DNA from: Bradyrhizobium sp. SZCCT0153
GTDB lineage: Bacteria; Pseudomonadota; Alphaproteobacteria; Rhizobiales; Xanthobacteraceae
Direction: 5' to 3'
Assembly: GCF_018129995.1 (NCBI RefSeq)
Contig: NZ_JAFCKS010000010.1
Coordinates: forward strand, 62,001 to 126,000
DNA: 64,000 nt
Made by a program: the position numbers and the translations under genes. The notes below the pieces were generated by a model. It did not search any database and was not told where the DNA came from. It saw nothing but the letters and a program-made list of their open reading frames with translations. Positions 32,685 to 40,275 of the stretch are shown here, piece by piece; within the stretch, counting starts at the first letter, position 1, and each line of letters begins with the position of its first letter.

Positions 32685-34217
32685 TCACAACGGCAAATTG
32701 TCGTGCTTCTTCGCCGGCGTTTCCACTTTCTTGTCCTTCAGCATCGACAGTGCCCGCGCGATGCGCTTGCGGGTCGAGTGCGGCATGATGACGTCGTCGA
32801 TGTAGCCGCGCTCGGCGGCGATGAAGGGGGACAGGAAGCGGTCTTCGTATTCCTTGGTTCTTGCCGCGATCTTGTCGGGGTCGCCGATGTCAGAGCGGAA
32901 GATGATCTCGACCGCGCCCTTGGCGCCCATCACGGCGATCTGGGCGGTCGGCCACGCGTAGTTCATGTCGGCGCCGATTTCCTTGGAGGCCATGACGTCG
33001 AAGGCGCCGCCATAGGCCTTGCGGGTGATGATGGTGACCAACGGCACGGTGCATTGCGAGTAGGCGAACAGGAGCTTTGCGCCGTGCTTGATCAGGCCGC
33101 CATATTCCTGCGCGGTACCCGGCAGAAAGCCCGGCACGTCGACGAAGGTGACGATCGGGATGTTGAAGGCGTCGCAGAAGCGCACGAAGCGCGCAGCCTT
33201 GCGCGAGGCGTCGCTGTCGAGCACGCCGGCCAGCACCATCGGCTGGTTGGCGACGAAGCCGACGGTGCGGCCGGCGATGCGGCCGAAGCCGGTGACGATG
33301 TTCTTGGCAAACAAATCCGCGATCTCGAAGAAGTCGCCCTCGTCCACGACCTTCAGGATCAGCTCCTTCATGTCGTAGGGCTTGTTCGGATTGTCGGGGA
33401 TCAGCGTGTCGAGCGACATGTCGACGCGGCCGATGTCGTCGAAGCTCGGCCATTCCGGCACGCCGTCGGTGTTGTTCGACGGCAGGAAGTCGATCAGGCG
33501 GCGCATTTGCAGAAGCGTCTCGACGTCGTTCTCGAAGGCGCCGTCGGCGATCGAGGAGCGCGTGGCGTGCACCGAGGCGCCGCCGAGCTCTTCGGCGGTG
33601 ACGACCTCGTTGGTGACGGTCTTCACCACGTCGGGGCCGGTGACGAACATGTAGCTGGTGTTCTTCACCATGAAGATGAAGTCGGTCATCGCCGGCGAAT
33701 AGACGTCGCCGCCGGCGCAGGGGCCCATGATGACGGAGATCTGCGGGATCACGCCGGAGGCGAGCACGTTGCGGCGGAAAACATAGGAATAGCCGGCGAG
33801 CGCGGCGACACCCTCCTGGATGCGGGCGCCGCCCGCGTCATAGAGGCCGATGATGGGCGCCCTCGCCTTCATCGCCATGTCCTGAAGCTTGGTGATCTTC
33901 AGGGCGTGGGTCTCGGACAGCGAGCCGCCGAACACGGTGAAATCCTTCGCGAACACGAAGGTCTTGCGGCCGTTGACGGTGCCCCAGCCGGTGACGACGC
34001 CGTCGCCGGGAATCTTGTTCTTCTCCATGCCGAACTCGGTGGAGCGGTGCTCGACGAACATGTCGAACTCCTCGAACGATCCCTTGTCGAGCAAGAGCTC
34101 GATGCGCTCGCGCGCGGTCAGCTTGCCGCGGGCGTGCTGCGCCTCGATGCGCTTCTCCCCGCCGCCGAGCTTTGCGCCGGCACGACGGTCTTCAAGGGCG
34201 TCCAGGATATTCTTCAT
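32685..34217 (-). CDS. pccB: Acyl-CoA (propionyl-CoA) carboxylase beta subunit, carboxyltransferase
   Basis: 510 residues, the usual length for biotin-dependent carboxyltransferase beta subunits. Both crotonase-fold halves are clear: 'GKLTARERIELLLDKGSFEEFDMFVEHR', 'GDGVVTGWGTVNGRKTFVFAKDFTVFGGSL', 'GARIQEGVAALAGY', 'GPCAGGDVYSPAMTDF', then 'IVTFVDVPGFLPGTAQEYGGLIKHGAKLLFAY' and 'AYGGAFDVMASKEIGADMNYAWPTAQIAVMGAKGAV'. The sequence fits propionyl-CoA carboxylase best, forming (S)-methylmalonyl-CoA. The alpha (biotin carboxylase) subunit is not in this window. It has no clear operon partner. Confidence 0.95.
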   Translation of the reverse strand: MKNILDALEDRRAGAKLGGGEKRIEAQHARGKLTARERIELLLDKGSFEEFDMFVEHRSTEFGMEKNKIPGDGVVTGWGTVNGRKTFVFAKDFTVFGGSLSETHALKITKLQDMAMKARAPIIGLYDAGGARIQEGVAALAGYSYVFRRNVLASGVIPQISVIMGPCAGGDVYSPAMTDFIFMVKNTSYMFVTGPDVVKTVTNEVVTAEELGGASVHATRSSIADGAFENDVETLLQMRRLIDFLPSNNTDGVPEWPSFDDIGRVDMSLDTLIPDNPNKPYDMKELILKVVDEGDFFEIADLFAKNIVTGFGRIAGRTVGFVANQPMVLAGVLDSDASRKAARFVRFCDAFNIPIVTFVDVPGFLPGTAQEYGGLIKHGAKLLFAYSQCTVPLVTIITRKAYGGAFDVMASKEIGADMNYAWPTAQIAVMGAKGAVEIIFRSDIGDPDKIAARTKEYEDRFLSPFIAAERGYIDDVIMPHSTRKRIARALSMLKDKKVETPAKKHDNLPL

Positions 34218-34366
34218 TTGCTCCCGCCAGTTCTTAGCCTAAATGCGATTGCCGGGGGTTCTAACACGGCATTTTGCGGGCCGGGAAGCCGCTTTCGGCG
34301 TCGCAGGGCTGCGTTGCCGCAGCGCCAAAGCGCAAGGAATTACAAAGTTTTGCCTGGGAGGCGACG

Positions 34367-34771
34367 ATGGACGAGCGAGTGGCCGAGACCGGCTCTGCAA
34401 CCGGCGGCGTCAACATCCTGCTGCGGCTGGAGGGCCTGACGCTGTTCGCCGGCATGGTGATGCTCTATGCGGCCTGGGATGGGTCATGGCTGGTGTTCGC
34501 CCTGCTCTTCTTCGTCCCCGATCTGAGCTTCCTGGCCTACCTCTCGGACGCCCGGTTCGGCGCGCTGGTCTACAATGCCGCCCACAGCTACATGGCGCCG
34601 GTCGCGCTCCTGACGCTCGGCTTCGGCCTCGCCTCGCCGCTCACTCTGTCCATCGCCTTGATCTGGCTCGCCCATATCGGCATCGACCGGGCCCTGGGCT
34701 ATGGCCTGAAATATGCGGCCGGGTTCGGCTTCACCCATCTGGGGCGGATCGGCCGGCAGAAGAACCCCTGA
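34367..34771 (+). CDS. DUF4260 family integral membrane protein
   Basis: 134 residues from ATG 34367, with GGGAGG six bases upstream; the frame opens at 34274 but that part is not convincing. About four membrane helices are predicted. The C-terminal signature 'HIGIDRALGYGLKYAAGFGFTHLGRIG' is characteristic of DUF4260. Function is unknown. It is divergent from pccB (150-base gap). Confidence 0.88.
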   Translation: MDERVAETGSATGGVNILLRLEGLTLFAGMVMLYAAWDGSWLVFALLFFVPDLSFLAYLSDARFGALVYNAAHSYMAPVALLTLGFGLASPLTLSIALIWLAHIGIDRALGYGLKYAAGFGFTHLGRIGRQKNP

Positions 34772-34912
34772 CGCAGCCGCAAATCTGGCGCAGCCCGGTT
34801 GACCCGGCCGGGCGATTCAGGCTTGCTCGGAGCCCAGCGATCAGGCGCCGAATGTTGCGTGAGCCCAGTCGGTACGGCGGCGGTCATCATTTCTGGCTGC
34901 AAGCATCACCTC

Positions 34913-35506
34913 ATGTCCGCGACGGTCGTCCCGCTGCCGCCGAGTTCATCGTCCGAAACCACCGACTTCCTGCGGCGCATGGCCAGCATGGTGTCGGGTA
35001 GGAACGGCGAGATGCTGCTGCGCGCGGCCGCGCTGATCGAGTCGCTGGCGCAGCGGGCGATGTCGGCCGAGCGGCTCTATCACCGGGAGCACGAAGAGAA
35101 CACGCGCAACACCGAGCTGCGGGTGGCTGGTGAGATGGCCTCCGATGCCATGGCCAAGCAAATTGACGGATTGCGCGCCCAGCTGGCCGAACTGTCCACG
35201 GCTGCAGCGGCCGAGCGCGCGGCGTTCGATGCCGAGCGCGGCAAGCTGCTCGGCTTGATGCAGCATGCGGAGAGCCATATCGGCAAGCTCACGGGCGAGC
35301 TGGATACGCTTCGCGCCTCGGTCGACGCCTTCAACGAGACCGTGGTCTCCGTGCCGATCGAGGTGCTGCGGCTGGCGCGCACGCAGTTCGATTTCCTCTC
35401 CGACGACTTTGCCCGCAAGGGCGACGTGATCTCGCAGGCGATGAGCGAAATCGGCGGCTTTGCGATCGACCAGGCGCTGACGGTGAAGAAGACGGACACC
35501 GCCTGA
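34913..35506 (+). CDS. Coiled-coil hypothetical protein
   Basis: 197 residues from ATG 34913. The first 60 residues are a helical head ('TTDFLRRMASMVSGRNGEMLLRAAALIESLAQRAMSAERLYHREHEEN'), followed by a coiled-coil stretch at about residues 75-150 ('MAKQIDGLRAQLAELSTAAAAERAAFDAERGKLLGLMQHAESHIGKLTGELDTLRA') and a helical tail ('VPIEVLRLARTQFDFLSDDFARKGDVISQAMSEIGGFAIDQAL'). There is no signal peptide. The large number of heptad positions and the location next to a DUF4260 gene do not reveal a role. Confidence 0.78.
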   Translation: MSATVVPLPPSSSSETTDFLRRMASMVSGRNGEMLLRAAALIESLAQRAMSAERLYHREHEENTRNTELRVAGEMASDAMAKQIDGLRAQLAELSTAAAAERAAFDAERGKLLGLMQHAESHIGKLTGELDTLRASVDAFNETVVSVPIEVLRLARTQFDFLSDDFARKGDVISQAMSEIGGFAIDQALTVKKTDTA

Positions 35507-35529
35507 GGCGAGCCGCCGCGCGAGTGCTC

Positions 35530-35673
35530 ATGAACGGCACTACCGAAGCGCCCTTCACCTACAAGGACGCCTATGTCGAGCTCAACCCGCATGTCGGCGG
35601 CAATCCCACCACCGCTGCGGAGTCGCGCAAAGCCGTGGAGGAGTTCTTGCAGGCGCTGTTCAAGCTGGGCTGA
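35530..35673 (+). CDS. 47-residue hypothetical protein or gene fragment
   Basis: From ATG 35530 (after an in-frame GTG) the translation reads 'MNGTTEAPFTYKDAYVELNP', then 'HVGGNPTTAAESRKAVEEFL' and 'QALFKLG', with a TGA at 35671-35673. The codon use and protein-like composition are consistent with coding. It could be a true small gene or the tail of a longer lost gene, since the sequence reads like a C-terminus. It lies directly upstream of a repeat pair. I do not recognise a family. Confidence 0.45.
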   Translation: MNGTTEAPFTYKDAYVELNPHVGGNPTTAAESRKAVEEFLQALFKLG

Positions 35674-35692
35674 GACTGCCCGGTCCGATGCC

Positions 35693-35780
35693 GTAGAGTG
35701 GGCAAAGCGAAGCGTGCCCACCATTTGCAGATCACGATATGGAGAGATGGTGGGCACGGCGCTGCGCACCTTTGCCCACC
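35693..35780. repeat. Palindromic repeat family B, copy 2
   Basis: The left part GTGGGCAAAGCGAAGCGTGCCCACC and the right part GGTGGGCACGGCG...TTTGCCCACC are inverted relative to each other. This is the same element as at 18584-18674 and 47791-47884. Confidence 0.8.
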
Positions 35781-35834
35781 CAACTGCGGCTCACCATGGG
35801 ATGCACATGGAGCCTGCGTTGGCGCGACATCCTC

Positions 35835-35922
35835 CGTCATTGCGAGCGGAGCGAAGCAATCCAGGCTGCCTCAAAGGAAAGACTCTGGATTGCTTCGTCG
35901 CAAGTGACTCCTCGCAATGACG
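35835..35922. repeat. Palindromic repeat family A, copy 3
   Basis: CGTCATTGCGAGCGGAGCGAAGCAATCCAG at the left and CTGGATTGCTTCG...CTCGCAATGACG at the right form a long inverted repeat. It lies directly after copy 2 of family B, so the two repeat families are adjacent here as at 18368-18674. Confidence 0.85.
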
Positions 35923-35949
35923 TTGGAGAGCGACGTTGGCGCGGCAGCG

Positions 35950-36768
35950 CTAGATTGCGCCGATCTCGGCAAGGCAGGCTTGCGTCAGCGGCATGCGCTC
36001 GCCGACCAGACGCGGCTCCTTGCAATCCATGTTGAGCGCGAACACGGTGTGGGCCTCGCCCTTCTCGGCCCAGCCCACCATCCAGCCGAGCGAGGGCTCG
36101 CCGCGCTCGGCGCCCAGGAGGCCGGACTTGGCGCGGATGACGCTGTCGCCGACCTTGGTCACTGGCAGGATGTCGGCGACGAGATCCTGGCTGCGCTTGC
36201 TGATCGGCAGCGCGCGGCGGCGCAGCCGGTCGACGAAATCGACCTGCTCGACCGGATCGATGCGCAAATTCCCCGTGAGCCAGAACTGGTCGATGCCGCC
36301 GCCGATGTCGCGATTGCCGTAGTCGAACAGATCGACGTACTTTTGCATGCGCTCCTGACCAATGCGCCGCGCGATCTCCTGATAGACCGGCACCGCGCTC
36401 ACGAGAATCGCACTGCGCAGTGTGTGATCCTTGTTCCACGCTTCAATCGGCCGCTTCACGCCATCCCACGGGAACACGTCCTTGTCGGGGTCAGTGACCA
36501 CGCCGGTCTCGATAGCGATCAGCGAGTTCGGGATCTTGTAGGTCGAGGCCGGCAGCTTTGCTTCGCCCGAGCGTTCCTTGTCGCTGGCGACGACCAGATA
36601 GTCCTCGACCTTGTAGCCGACGAAGGTGCCCGATGTGCCAAGGTCGGTGAAGCGTTTTGCCAGGCTGTCGCGGATCTCGTTGCGCGGCGGTGCGACATGG
36701 GCGAACGTACGCGATGGCACGATTGCAGTTGCGGCGAGGAGGCCGAGGGTGGAACGGCGGGTGATCAA
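35950..36768 (-). CDS. Class D beta-lactamase (OXA-type)
   Basis: 272 residues with an N-terminal twin-arginine-like signal ('MITRRSTLGLLAATAIVPSRTFA'), so periplasmic. All class D motifs are visible: the serine nucleophile in 'PASTYKIPNSLIAIETG' (S75-T-Y-K78), SxV in 'LVSAVPVYQEIARRIG' (S124), YGN (150-152) in 'DYGNRDIGGGIDQFWLTG' and KSG (214-216). The block 'WDGVKRPIEAWNKDHTLRSAI' is also typical of OXA enzymes. It hydrolyses beta-lactams via a carboxylated lysine. No resistance cassette or mobility gene is nearby, so it is most likely an intrinsic chromosomal enzyme. Confidence 0.94.
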   Translation of the reverse strand: MITRRSTLGLLAATAIVPSRTFAHVAPPRNEIRDSLAKRFTDLGTSGTFVGYKVEDYLVVASDKERSGEAKLPASTYKIPNSLIAIETGVVTDPDKDVFPWDGVKRPIEAWNKDHTLRSAILVSAVPVYQEIARRIGQERMQKYVDLFDYGNRDIGGGIDQFWLTGNLRIDPVEQVDFVDRLRRRALPISKRSQDLVADILPVTKVGDSVIRAKSGLLGAERGEPSLGWMVGWAEKGEAHTVFALNMDCKEPRLVGERMPLTQACLAEIGAI

Positions 36769-36844
36769 GAGAGATGTCCGTGAACCATGAAAGTGGCCAC
36801 GACCATGCAGCCGCCATCGTGGTAAAACGATGACAGGTTATTTC

Positions 36845-36916
36845 TTGAGCATGATCTGTTCGGAAAACCGCTGCACACTTCGCGCTAACGCTGCCCTTCG
36901 AGTCCGGATCATGCTC
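36845..36916. repeat. Palindromic repeat family C, copy 2
   Basis: GAGCATGATC (36847-36856) and its exact complement GATCATGCTC (36907-36916) bracket a centre containing TTCGGAAAACCG. The right arm touches the stop codon of the FlhB-tail-like gene. Confidence 0.75.
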
Positions 36917-37179
36917 TACCGCCCGCGGCCCGACAGCCGCAGCACGAACACCAGCACTTCGGCGACCGCCTTGTAGAGGTCGGGCGGGATCTCCTCGCCG
37001 AGTTCGACCTTGGACAGCGCGCCGGCCAGAATCTCGTTCTCCTCGATCGGGATGTCGTTGGCCTTGGCGATCTCGACGATCTTTTCACCGATCGTACCCT
37101 TGCCCTTGGCGACGACGACCGGCGCGTTGCTGCCCTTCTCGTAATGCAGCGCGATCGCAAGCTTGGACGGATCGCTCAT
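36916..37179 (-). CDS. FlhB C-terminal-domain-like protein
   Basis: 87 residues from the ATG overlapping the stop of the FliK-like gene (ATGA, four bases). The sequence 'LAIALHYEKGSNAPVVVAKGKGTIGEKIVEIAKANDIPIEENEILAGALSKVELGEEIPPDLYKAVAEVLVFVLRL' corresponds to the cytoplasmic C-terminal domain of FlhB/YscU export-switch proteins (usually preceded by the NPTH autocleavage site), with the domain standing alone. The NPTH site itself is absent. The protein is cytoplasmic. With FliK-like next door, a substrate-switch role is suggested. The same pair exists outside flagellar clusters in other alphaproteobacteria to my memory. Confidence 0.88.
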   Translation of the reverse strand: MSDPSKLAIALHYEKGSNAPVVVAKGKGTIGEKIVEIAKANDIPIEENEILAGALSKVELGEEIPPDLYKAVAEVLVFVLRLSGRGR

Positions 37180-38789
37180 GTGGCCCGGTCCAGGAAGTGG
37201 CCGGCGCGGGCCGGTGCGGGCTGCGGCGGGGTGCCGTCGCGCACCAAGATATCGCCGGGTTTGAGCTCGGCCCTCGTCAGGGCCAGGTTCAGCTCCCCGA
37301 TGCCGGCGCGAAGCTGCTGCGCGGTCGCCGGCCGCTCCGCCCACATCCGCACGAAGGTCTTGTCGCCGTTCAGGGTAATCAGCGCGTGCACCGGGCCGGC
37401 CGGCTCGACATTGAGCGTGAAGCGCGCGCGCCAGGCGCGCTTGGCGGGATCGGCGGTTTCATTGCCGCCATCGCGCGAGATCTCGAACTGCGCCATCGCC
37501 GTGCCCTGCGGAGTTGCGAAGGGAATCTCGAAATTCCACTGCGGCACGGTCGGATCGATGCGGTGGCCGCCGGCGTCGGTCCGGTCAGGAAGCGAGGCGA
37601 CCTGCAGCAAGGTCTGCCGCGCGATCGCCGCATCGGTGTCGTCGAGCAGGCGATGCACGGTCGCAGCGAGCGGCGTATCGGGCGCAAGCGACGGCGAGGC
37701 GATCGCCTGCGGTGCCGGCAGCGCGCCGCGAACCGGCGGTGGCGTCGCGCGCGCGGCGGCTTCGAAGATGTGGCCGTCGGGCACGGCCTTGTTCGAGCCG
37801 GGCAAATTGCCGGTCAGGCTCGGCAGGTTTTGCGCGACCTCCTGCAGAAGGCTCGCGGCAAGGCCGGCGGACATGGTTCGCGGCATCGCGGCCTGCGCGG
37901 CATTGCCGGCAACGTCGACCAGCACCGCGGCCGCGGGATTGGCGCTGCGCGGCATTTGCGGCGGCTGTGCGATCTCGGATTCGGTTGACGGCAATGCGGC
38001 CTGCACGGCCTGACCTGCTGCAGCAGCCGACGCGGCGGCGGCCTGCGGTGTCCCCGTGGCGCTCAAAGGAATTGCGGCCCCCTGCGGCGCGGCAGTTTCC
38101 AGCGTGGCCAAGGTCTGCCGCAGCACCAGCAGTGCGGCCTTCAGGTCCGGCACCGTGCCGGAGGACGGTGTCGTGCCCGCGGCCAGCGAGGCCTCGAGGA
38201 ACAGGCCGGACTTCTGGAAGGCGGATTCGATATCGCCGCCATCGAGCCGAGGGTTGAGCGGCGTCTGCTGCGCCAGCACGGCCAGCACCGCCTGCTTCAG
38301 CCCCGCCGGCAGATCGCTGCCGGTGACGACGGAGGCTAGATTGGCGAACAGCGGTGCCTGGCTGCCCTGTTTGGTCACGGCCTCGGCCGAAGCGGCGGTG
38401 ACGGCGACCTGTTCCAATGGCGTCAGGGTGCTGCGCGCCGCGCTCGCTGACGGTGCAAGCGGCGGGCTCTCGACGAGCGAGGCCGCGCGCGCTGTCAGCG
38501 TGACCTGATCGGCGGCAGCTTCCCCTGCCCCGCTCATGACGGCGAGCCGGATGGTGCCGTCGTTCTGCGACACCGCGAGCTGGAGATTTTGCCCTGGCGT
38601 CAGCGACACCTCCGACATCACGTCCATCGAAAGATTTGCGATCGCGATCCGCACCAGATTGTCGGCGAGCACGCTGACCACTCTGGCGTCGACGACGCTG
38701 CCGGCCTGAAGAACGAGATCGGGCGTCGCCGCATCAGCCACGGGGCTGGCAGCACTGACGGGAAGGATCGAGCTTATCGGCGTCGGCAT
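37176..38789 (-). CDS. FliK-like flagellar hook-length control domain protein
   Basis: 537 residues. The N-terminal part ('GSVVDARVVSVLADNLVRIAIANLSMDVMSEVSLTPGQNLQLAVS') is a folded segment, the middle about 250 residues are Ala/Pro-rich and probably unfolded, and the C-terminal domain ('PQWNFEIPFATPQGTAMAQFEISRDGG' to 'VRMWAERPATAQQLRAGIGELNLALTRAELKPGDILVRDGTPP') is the FliK C-terminal domain that contacts FlhB. FliK acts as a molecular ruler and triggers the export switch. The stop overlaps the start of the FlhB-tail-like gene. No other flagellar gene is in this window. Confidence 0.88.
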   Translation of the reverse strand: MPTPISSILPVSAASPVADAATPDLVLQAGSVVDARVVSVLADNLVRIAIANLSMDVMSEVSLTPGQNLQLAVSQNDGTIRLAVMSGAGEAAADQVTLTARAASLVESPPLAPSASAARSTLTPLEQVAVTAASAEAVTKQGSQAPLFANLASVVTGSDLPAGLKQAVLAVLAQQTPLNPRLDGGDIESAFQKSGLFLEASLAAGTTPSSGTVPDLKAALLVLRQTLATLETAAPQGAAIPLSATGTPQAAAASAAAAGQAVQAALPSTESEIAQPPQMPRSANPAAAVLVDVAGNAAQAAMPRTMSAGLAASLLQEVAQNLPSLTGNLPGSNKAVPDGHIFEAAARATPPPVRGALPAPQAIASPSLAPDTPLAATVHRLLDDTDAAIARQTLLQVASLPDRTDAGGHRIDPTVPQWNFEIPFATPQGTAMAQFEISRDGGNETADPAKRAWRARFTLNVEPAGPVHALITLNGDKTFVRMWAERPATAQQLRAGIGELNLALTRAELKPGDILVRDGTPPQPAPARAGHFLDRAT

Positions 38790-38842
38790 CTCAGGGGTCC
38801 CGGAGCACGGGCCACCCTAACGCCGGCGTCGTAAACCTCTCG

Positions 38843-39637
38843 TTAAGGACCTTTGGCCGCGGGCGGCTTTACCGCCTCCAGGACCGCGACCGCAGCCTTG
38901 AAATCCCTCAGCCGGGCGGCGCGGCGGGCGGCCGCTTCTTCGTCGACCCCCCACTTCTCGGCGTTCCAGTCCTCATCGACATAGGCAGCCACCCAGACCT
39001 GGTCGGCGTCGCGCACCCCGTGGGCCAGCGCCAGCGCCAGCAGGGCCGAGCCTGTGAGGGACGTGACCACGTGGAGCGCCGCGATCGACCAGGGATCCCC
39101 GGGCAGCGCGGCGCGCGCGGCCTGGACCGCCTCATCGGGCTGCTTCACATGCATGACGCCCTCGGACAGGATGAAATGCGCGCCCAAGGTCTCCGCGGCC
39201 CAGAACAGTACGGGATCCCAATGCGCGGCCTCGCGGGCCACCAGCCCCTCCGGGTGACCGGCGCGATAGAACACCAGGTCGGACTGGAAGTATCTTGCGA
39301 GGTCGTCGGCCACGAGTTCGACGCGGTCGACCACGCCCTCGACCACGCTGTTGGCAATCCGCGTCAGCGGCATGGTCATGGGATTGATCGTCTCTTTCTG
39401 ATCCGTCCATTCCGCGGCCACCGCATCGGCAAGGTCTTGCGAGGGGGTCACCACCTGGCGCCCGGAGGGCGTCCGGATCGGCTTGCCGTCGAGCGTGATG
39501 GCGAAACCGCCCTCGGCCTCAGCCACCCCCACCTCCTTGTAGAAGCGCTTGCGCAACGGCACGCGCGAGGCCTGGCGGACCGCCTCCTGCGGATCGAGCG
39601 GGGACTGCCCCGCGGCCTCATCAAACAATTCGCGCAT
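38843..39637 (-). CDS. ATP12-family chaperone for F1-ATPase assembly
   Basis: 264 residues from the ATG giving 'MRELFDEAAGQSPLDPQEAVRQASRVPLRKRFYKEVGVAEAEGGFAITLDGKPIRTPSGRQVVTPSQDLADAVAAEW'. This block is diagnostic of ATP12, a chaperone that in mitochondria helps the alpha subunit enter the F1 head; alphaproteobacterial homologues are common. The C-terminal half ('ARYFQSDLVFYRAGHPEGLVAREAAHWDPVLFWA') fits too. The start is supported weakly: GGAG lies about 15 bases upstream. The gene is divergent from the DUF3828-like gene at 39714. Confidence 0.92.
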   Translation of the reverse strand: MRELFDEAAGQSPLDPQEAVRQASRVPLRKRFYKEVGVAEAEGGFAITLDGKPIRTPSGRQVVTPSQDLADAVAAEWTDQKETINPMTMPLTRIANSVVEGVVDRVELVADDLARYFQSDLVFYRAGHPEGLVAREAAHWDPVLFWAAETLGAHFILSEGVMHVKQPDEAVQAARAALPGDPWSIAALHVVTSLTGSALLALALAHGVRDADQVWVAAYVDEDWNAEKWGVDEEAAARRAARLRDFKAAVAVLEAVKPPAAKGP

Positions 39638-39713
39638 CTTGAATTTCTGGTCTCCGCCGCTGAATGCTAGGCTTTTAAGATAGAACCGGCGGCCGATAAA
39701 GCGAGCAGCAGGC

Positions 39714-40160
39714 ATGAAGGAACTTGCGGGCATTGTGGCCCTGCTCGCCGGGCTCTGGCTGGCCGCGGCGGACGCCGGTTTCCGCACCCCGGAATCGCTG
39801 GTGCGTAACGTCTACGCCCATTACGGCCAGGGCGTGCCGGAGCTGTCCAAAGGGCTGCCCCGCGACGCTGCCACCACCAGGCAATTCTTCGACCCCAGCC
39901 TGCGCAAGATGTGGTCCGCGCCGCGGGTCGAGCCTTACGATTTCCTGGTGCAGAGCCCGAGTTGGAAGCTCGGTCCGGTCGCGATCGCGGTCGTCCGCAG
40001 GCAATACGACAAGACCTATGTCGCGGCGAATTTCGACAATCGCGGCCGGCAGGTCACGCTGAACTTCATCCTCGTCAACGGGCCCGAGGGCTGGCTGATC
40101 ACTGACATCGAGAGCCCGCATGACAGTCTGCGGATGTTTCTGGAGCAATTTCGGAATTGA
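39714..40160 (+). CDS. Exported DUF3828-like protein
   Basis: 148 residues. The N-terminus 'MKELAGIVALLAGLWLAAADAG' is a signal peptide or lipid-free anchor. The mature domain ('FRTPESLVRNVYAHYGQGVPELSKGLPRDAATTRQFFDPSLRKMWSAPRVEPYDFLVQSPSWKLGPVAIAVVRRQYDKTYVAANFDNRGRQVTLNFILVNGPEGWLITDI') has the NTF2-like/DUF3828 pattern with the final 'G..WLI.DI'. It is probably periplasmic. The function is unknown. The gene ends just before a family A repeat. Confidence 0.85.
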   Translation: MKELAGIVALLAGLWLAAADAGFRTPESLVRNVYAHYGQGVPELSKGLPRDAATTRQFFDPSLRKMWSAPRVEPYDFLVQSPSWKLGPVAIAVVRRQYDKTYVAANFDNRGRQVTLNFILVNGPEGWLITDIESPHDSLRMFLEQFRN

Positions 40161-40169
40161 GGGAGCTTC

Positions 40170-40256
40170 CGTCATTGCGAGCGCGGCGAAGCAATCCAGA
40201 AAAGCATCCGCGGCAACAGCCTGGATTGCTTCGTCGCTTTGCTCCTCGCAATGACG
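40170..40256. repeat. Palindromic repeat family A, copy 4
   Basis: CGTCATTGCGAGCGCGGCGAAGCAATCCAG at the left and CCTGGATTGCTTCGTCGC...CTCGCAATGACG at the right form a long inverted repeat. It fills the gap between two convergent genes and may serve as a bidirectional transcript end. Confidence 0.85.
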
Positions 40257-40275
40257 CGCGTGGTACCTCGACCAG

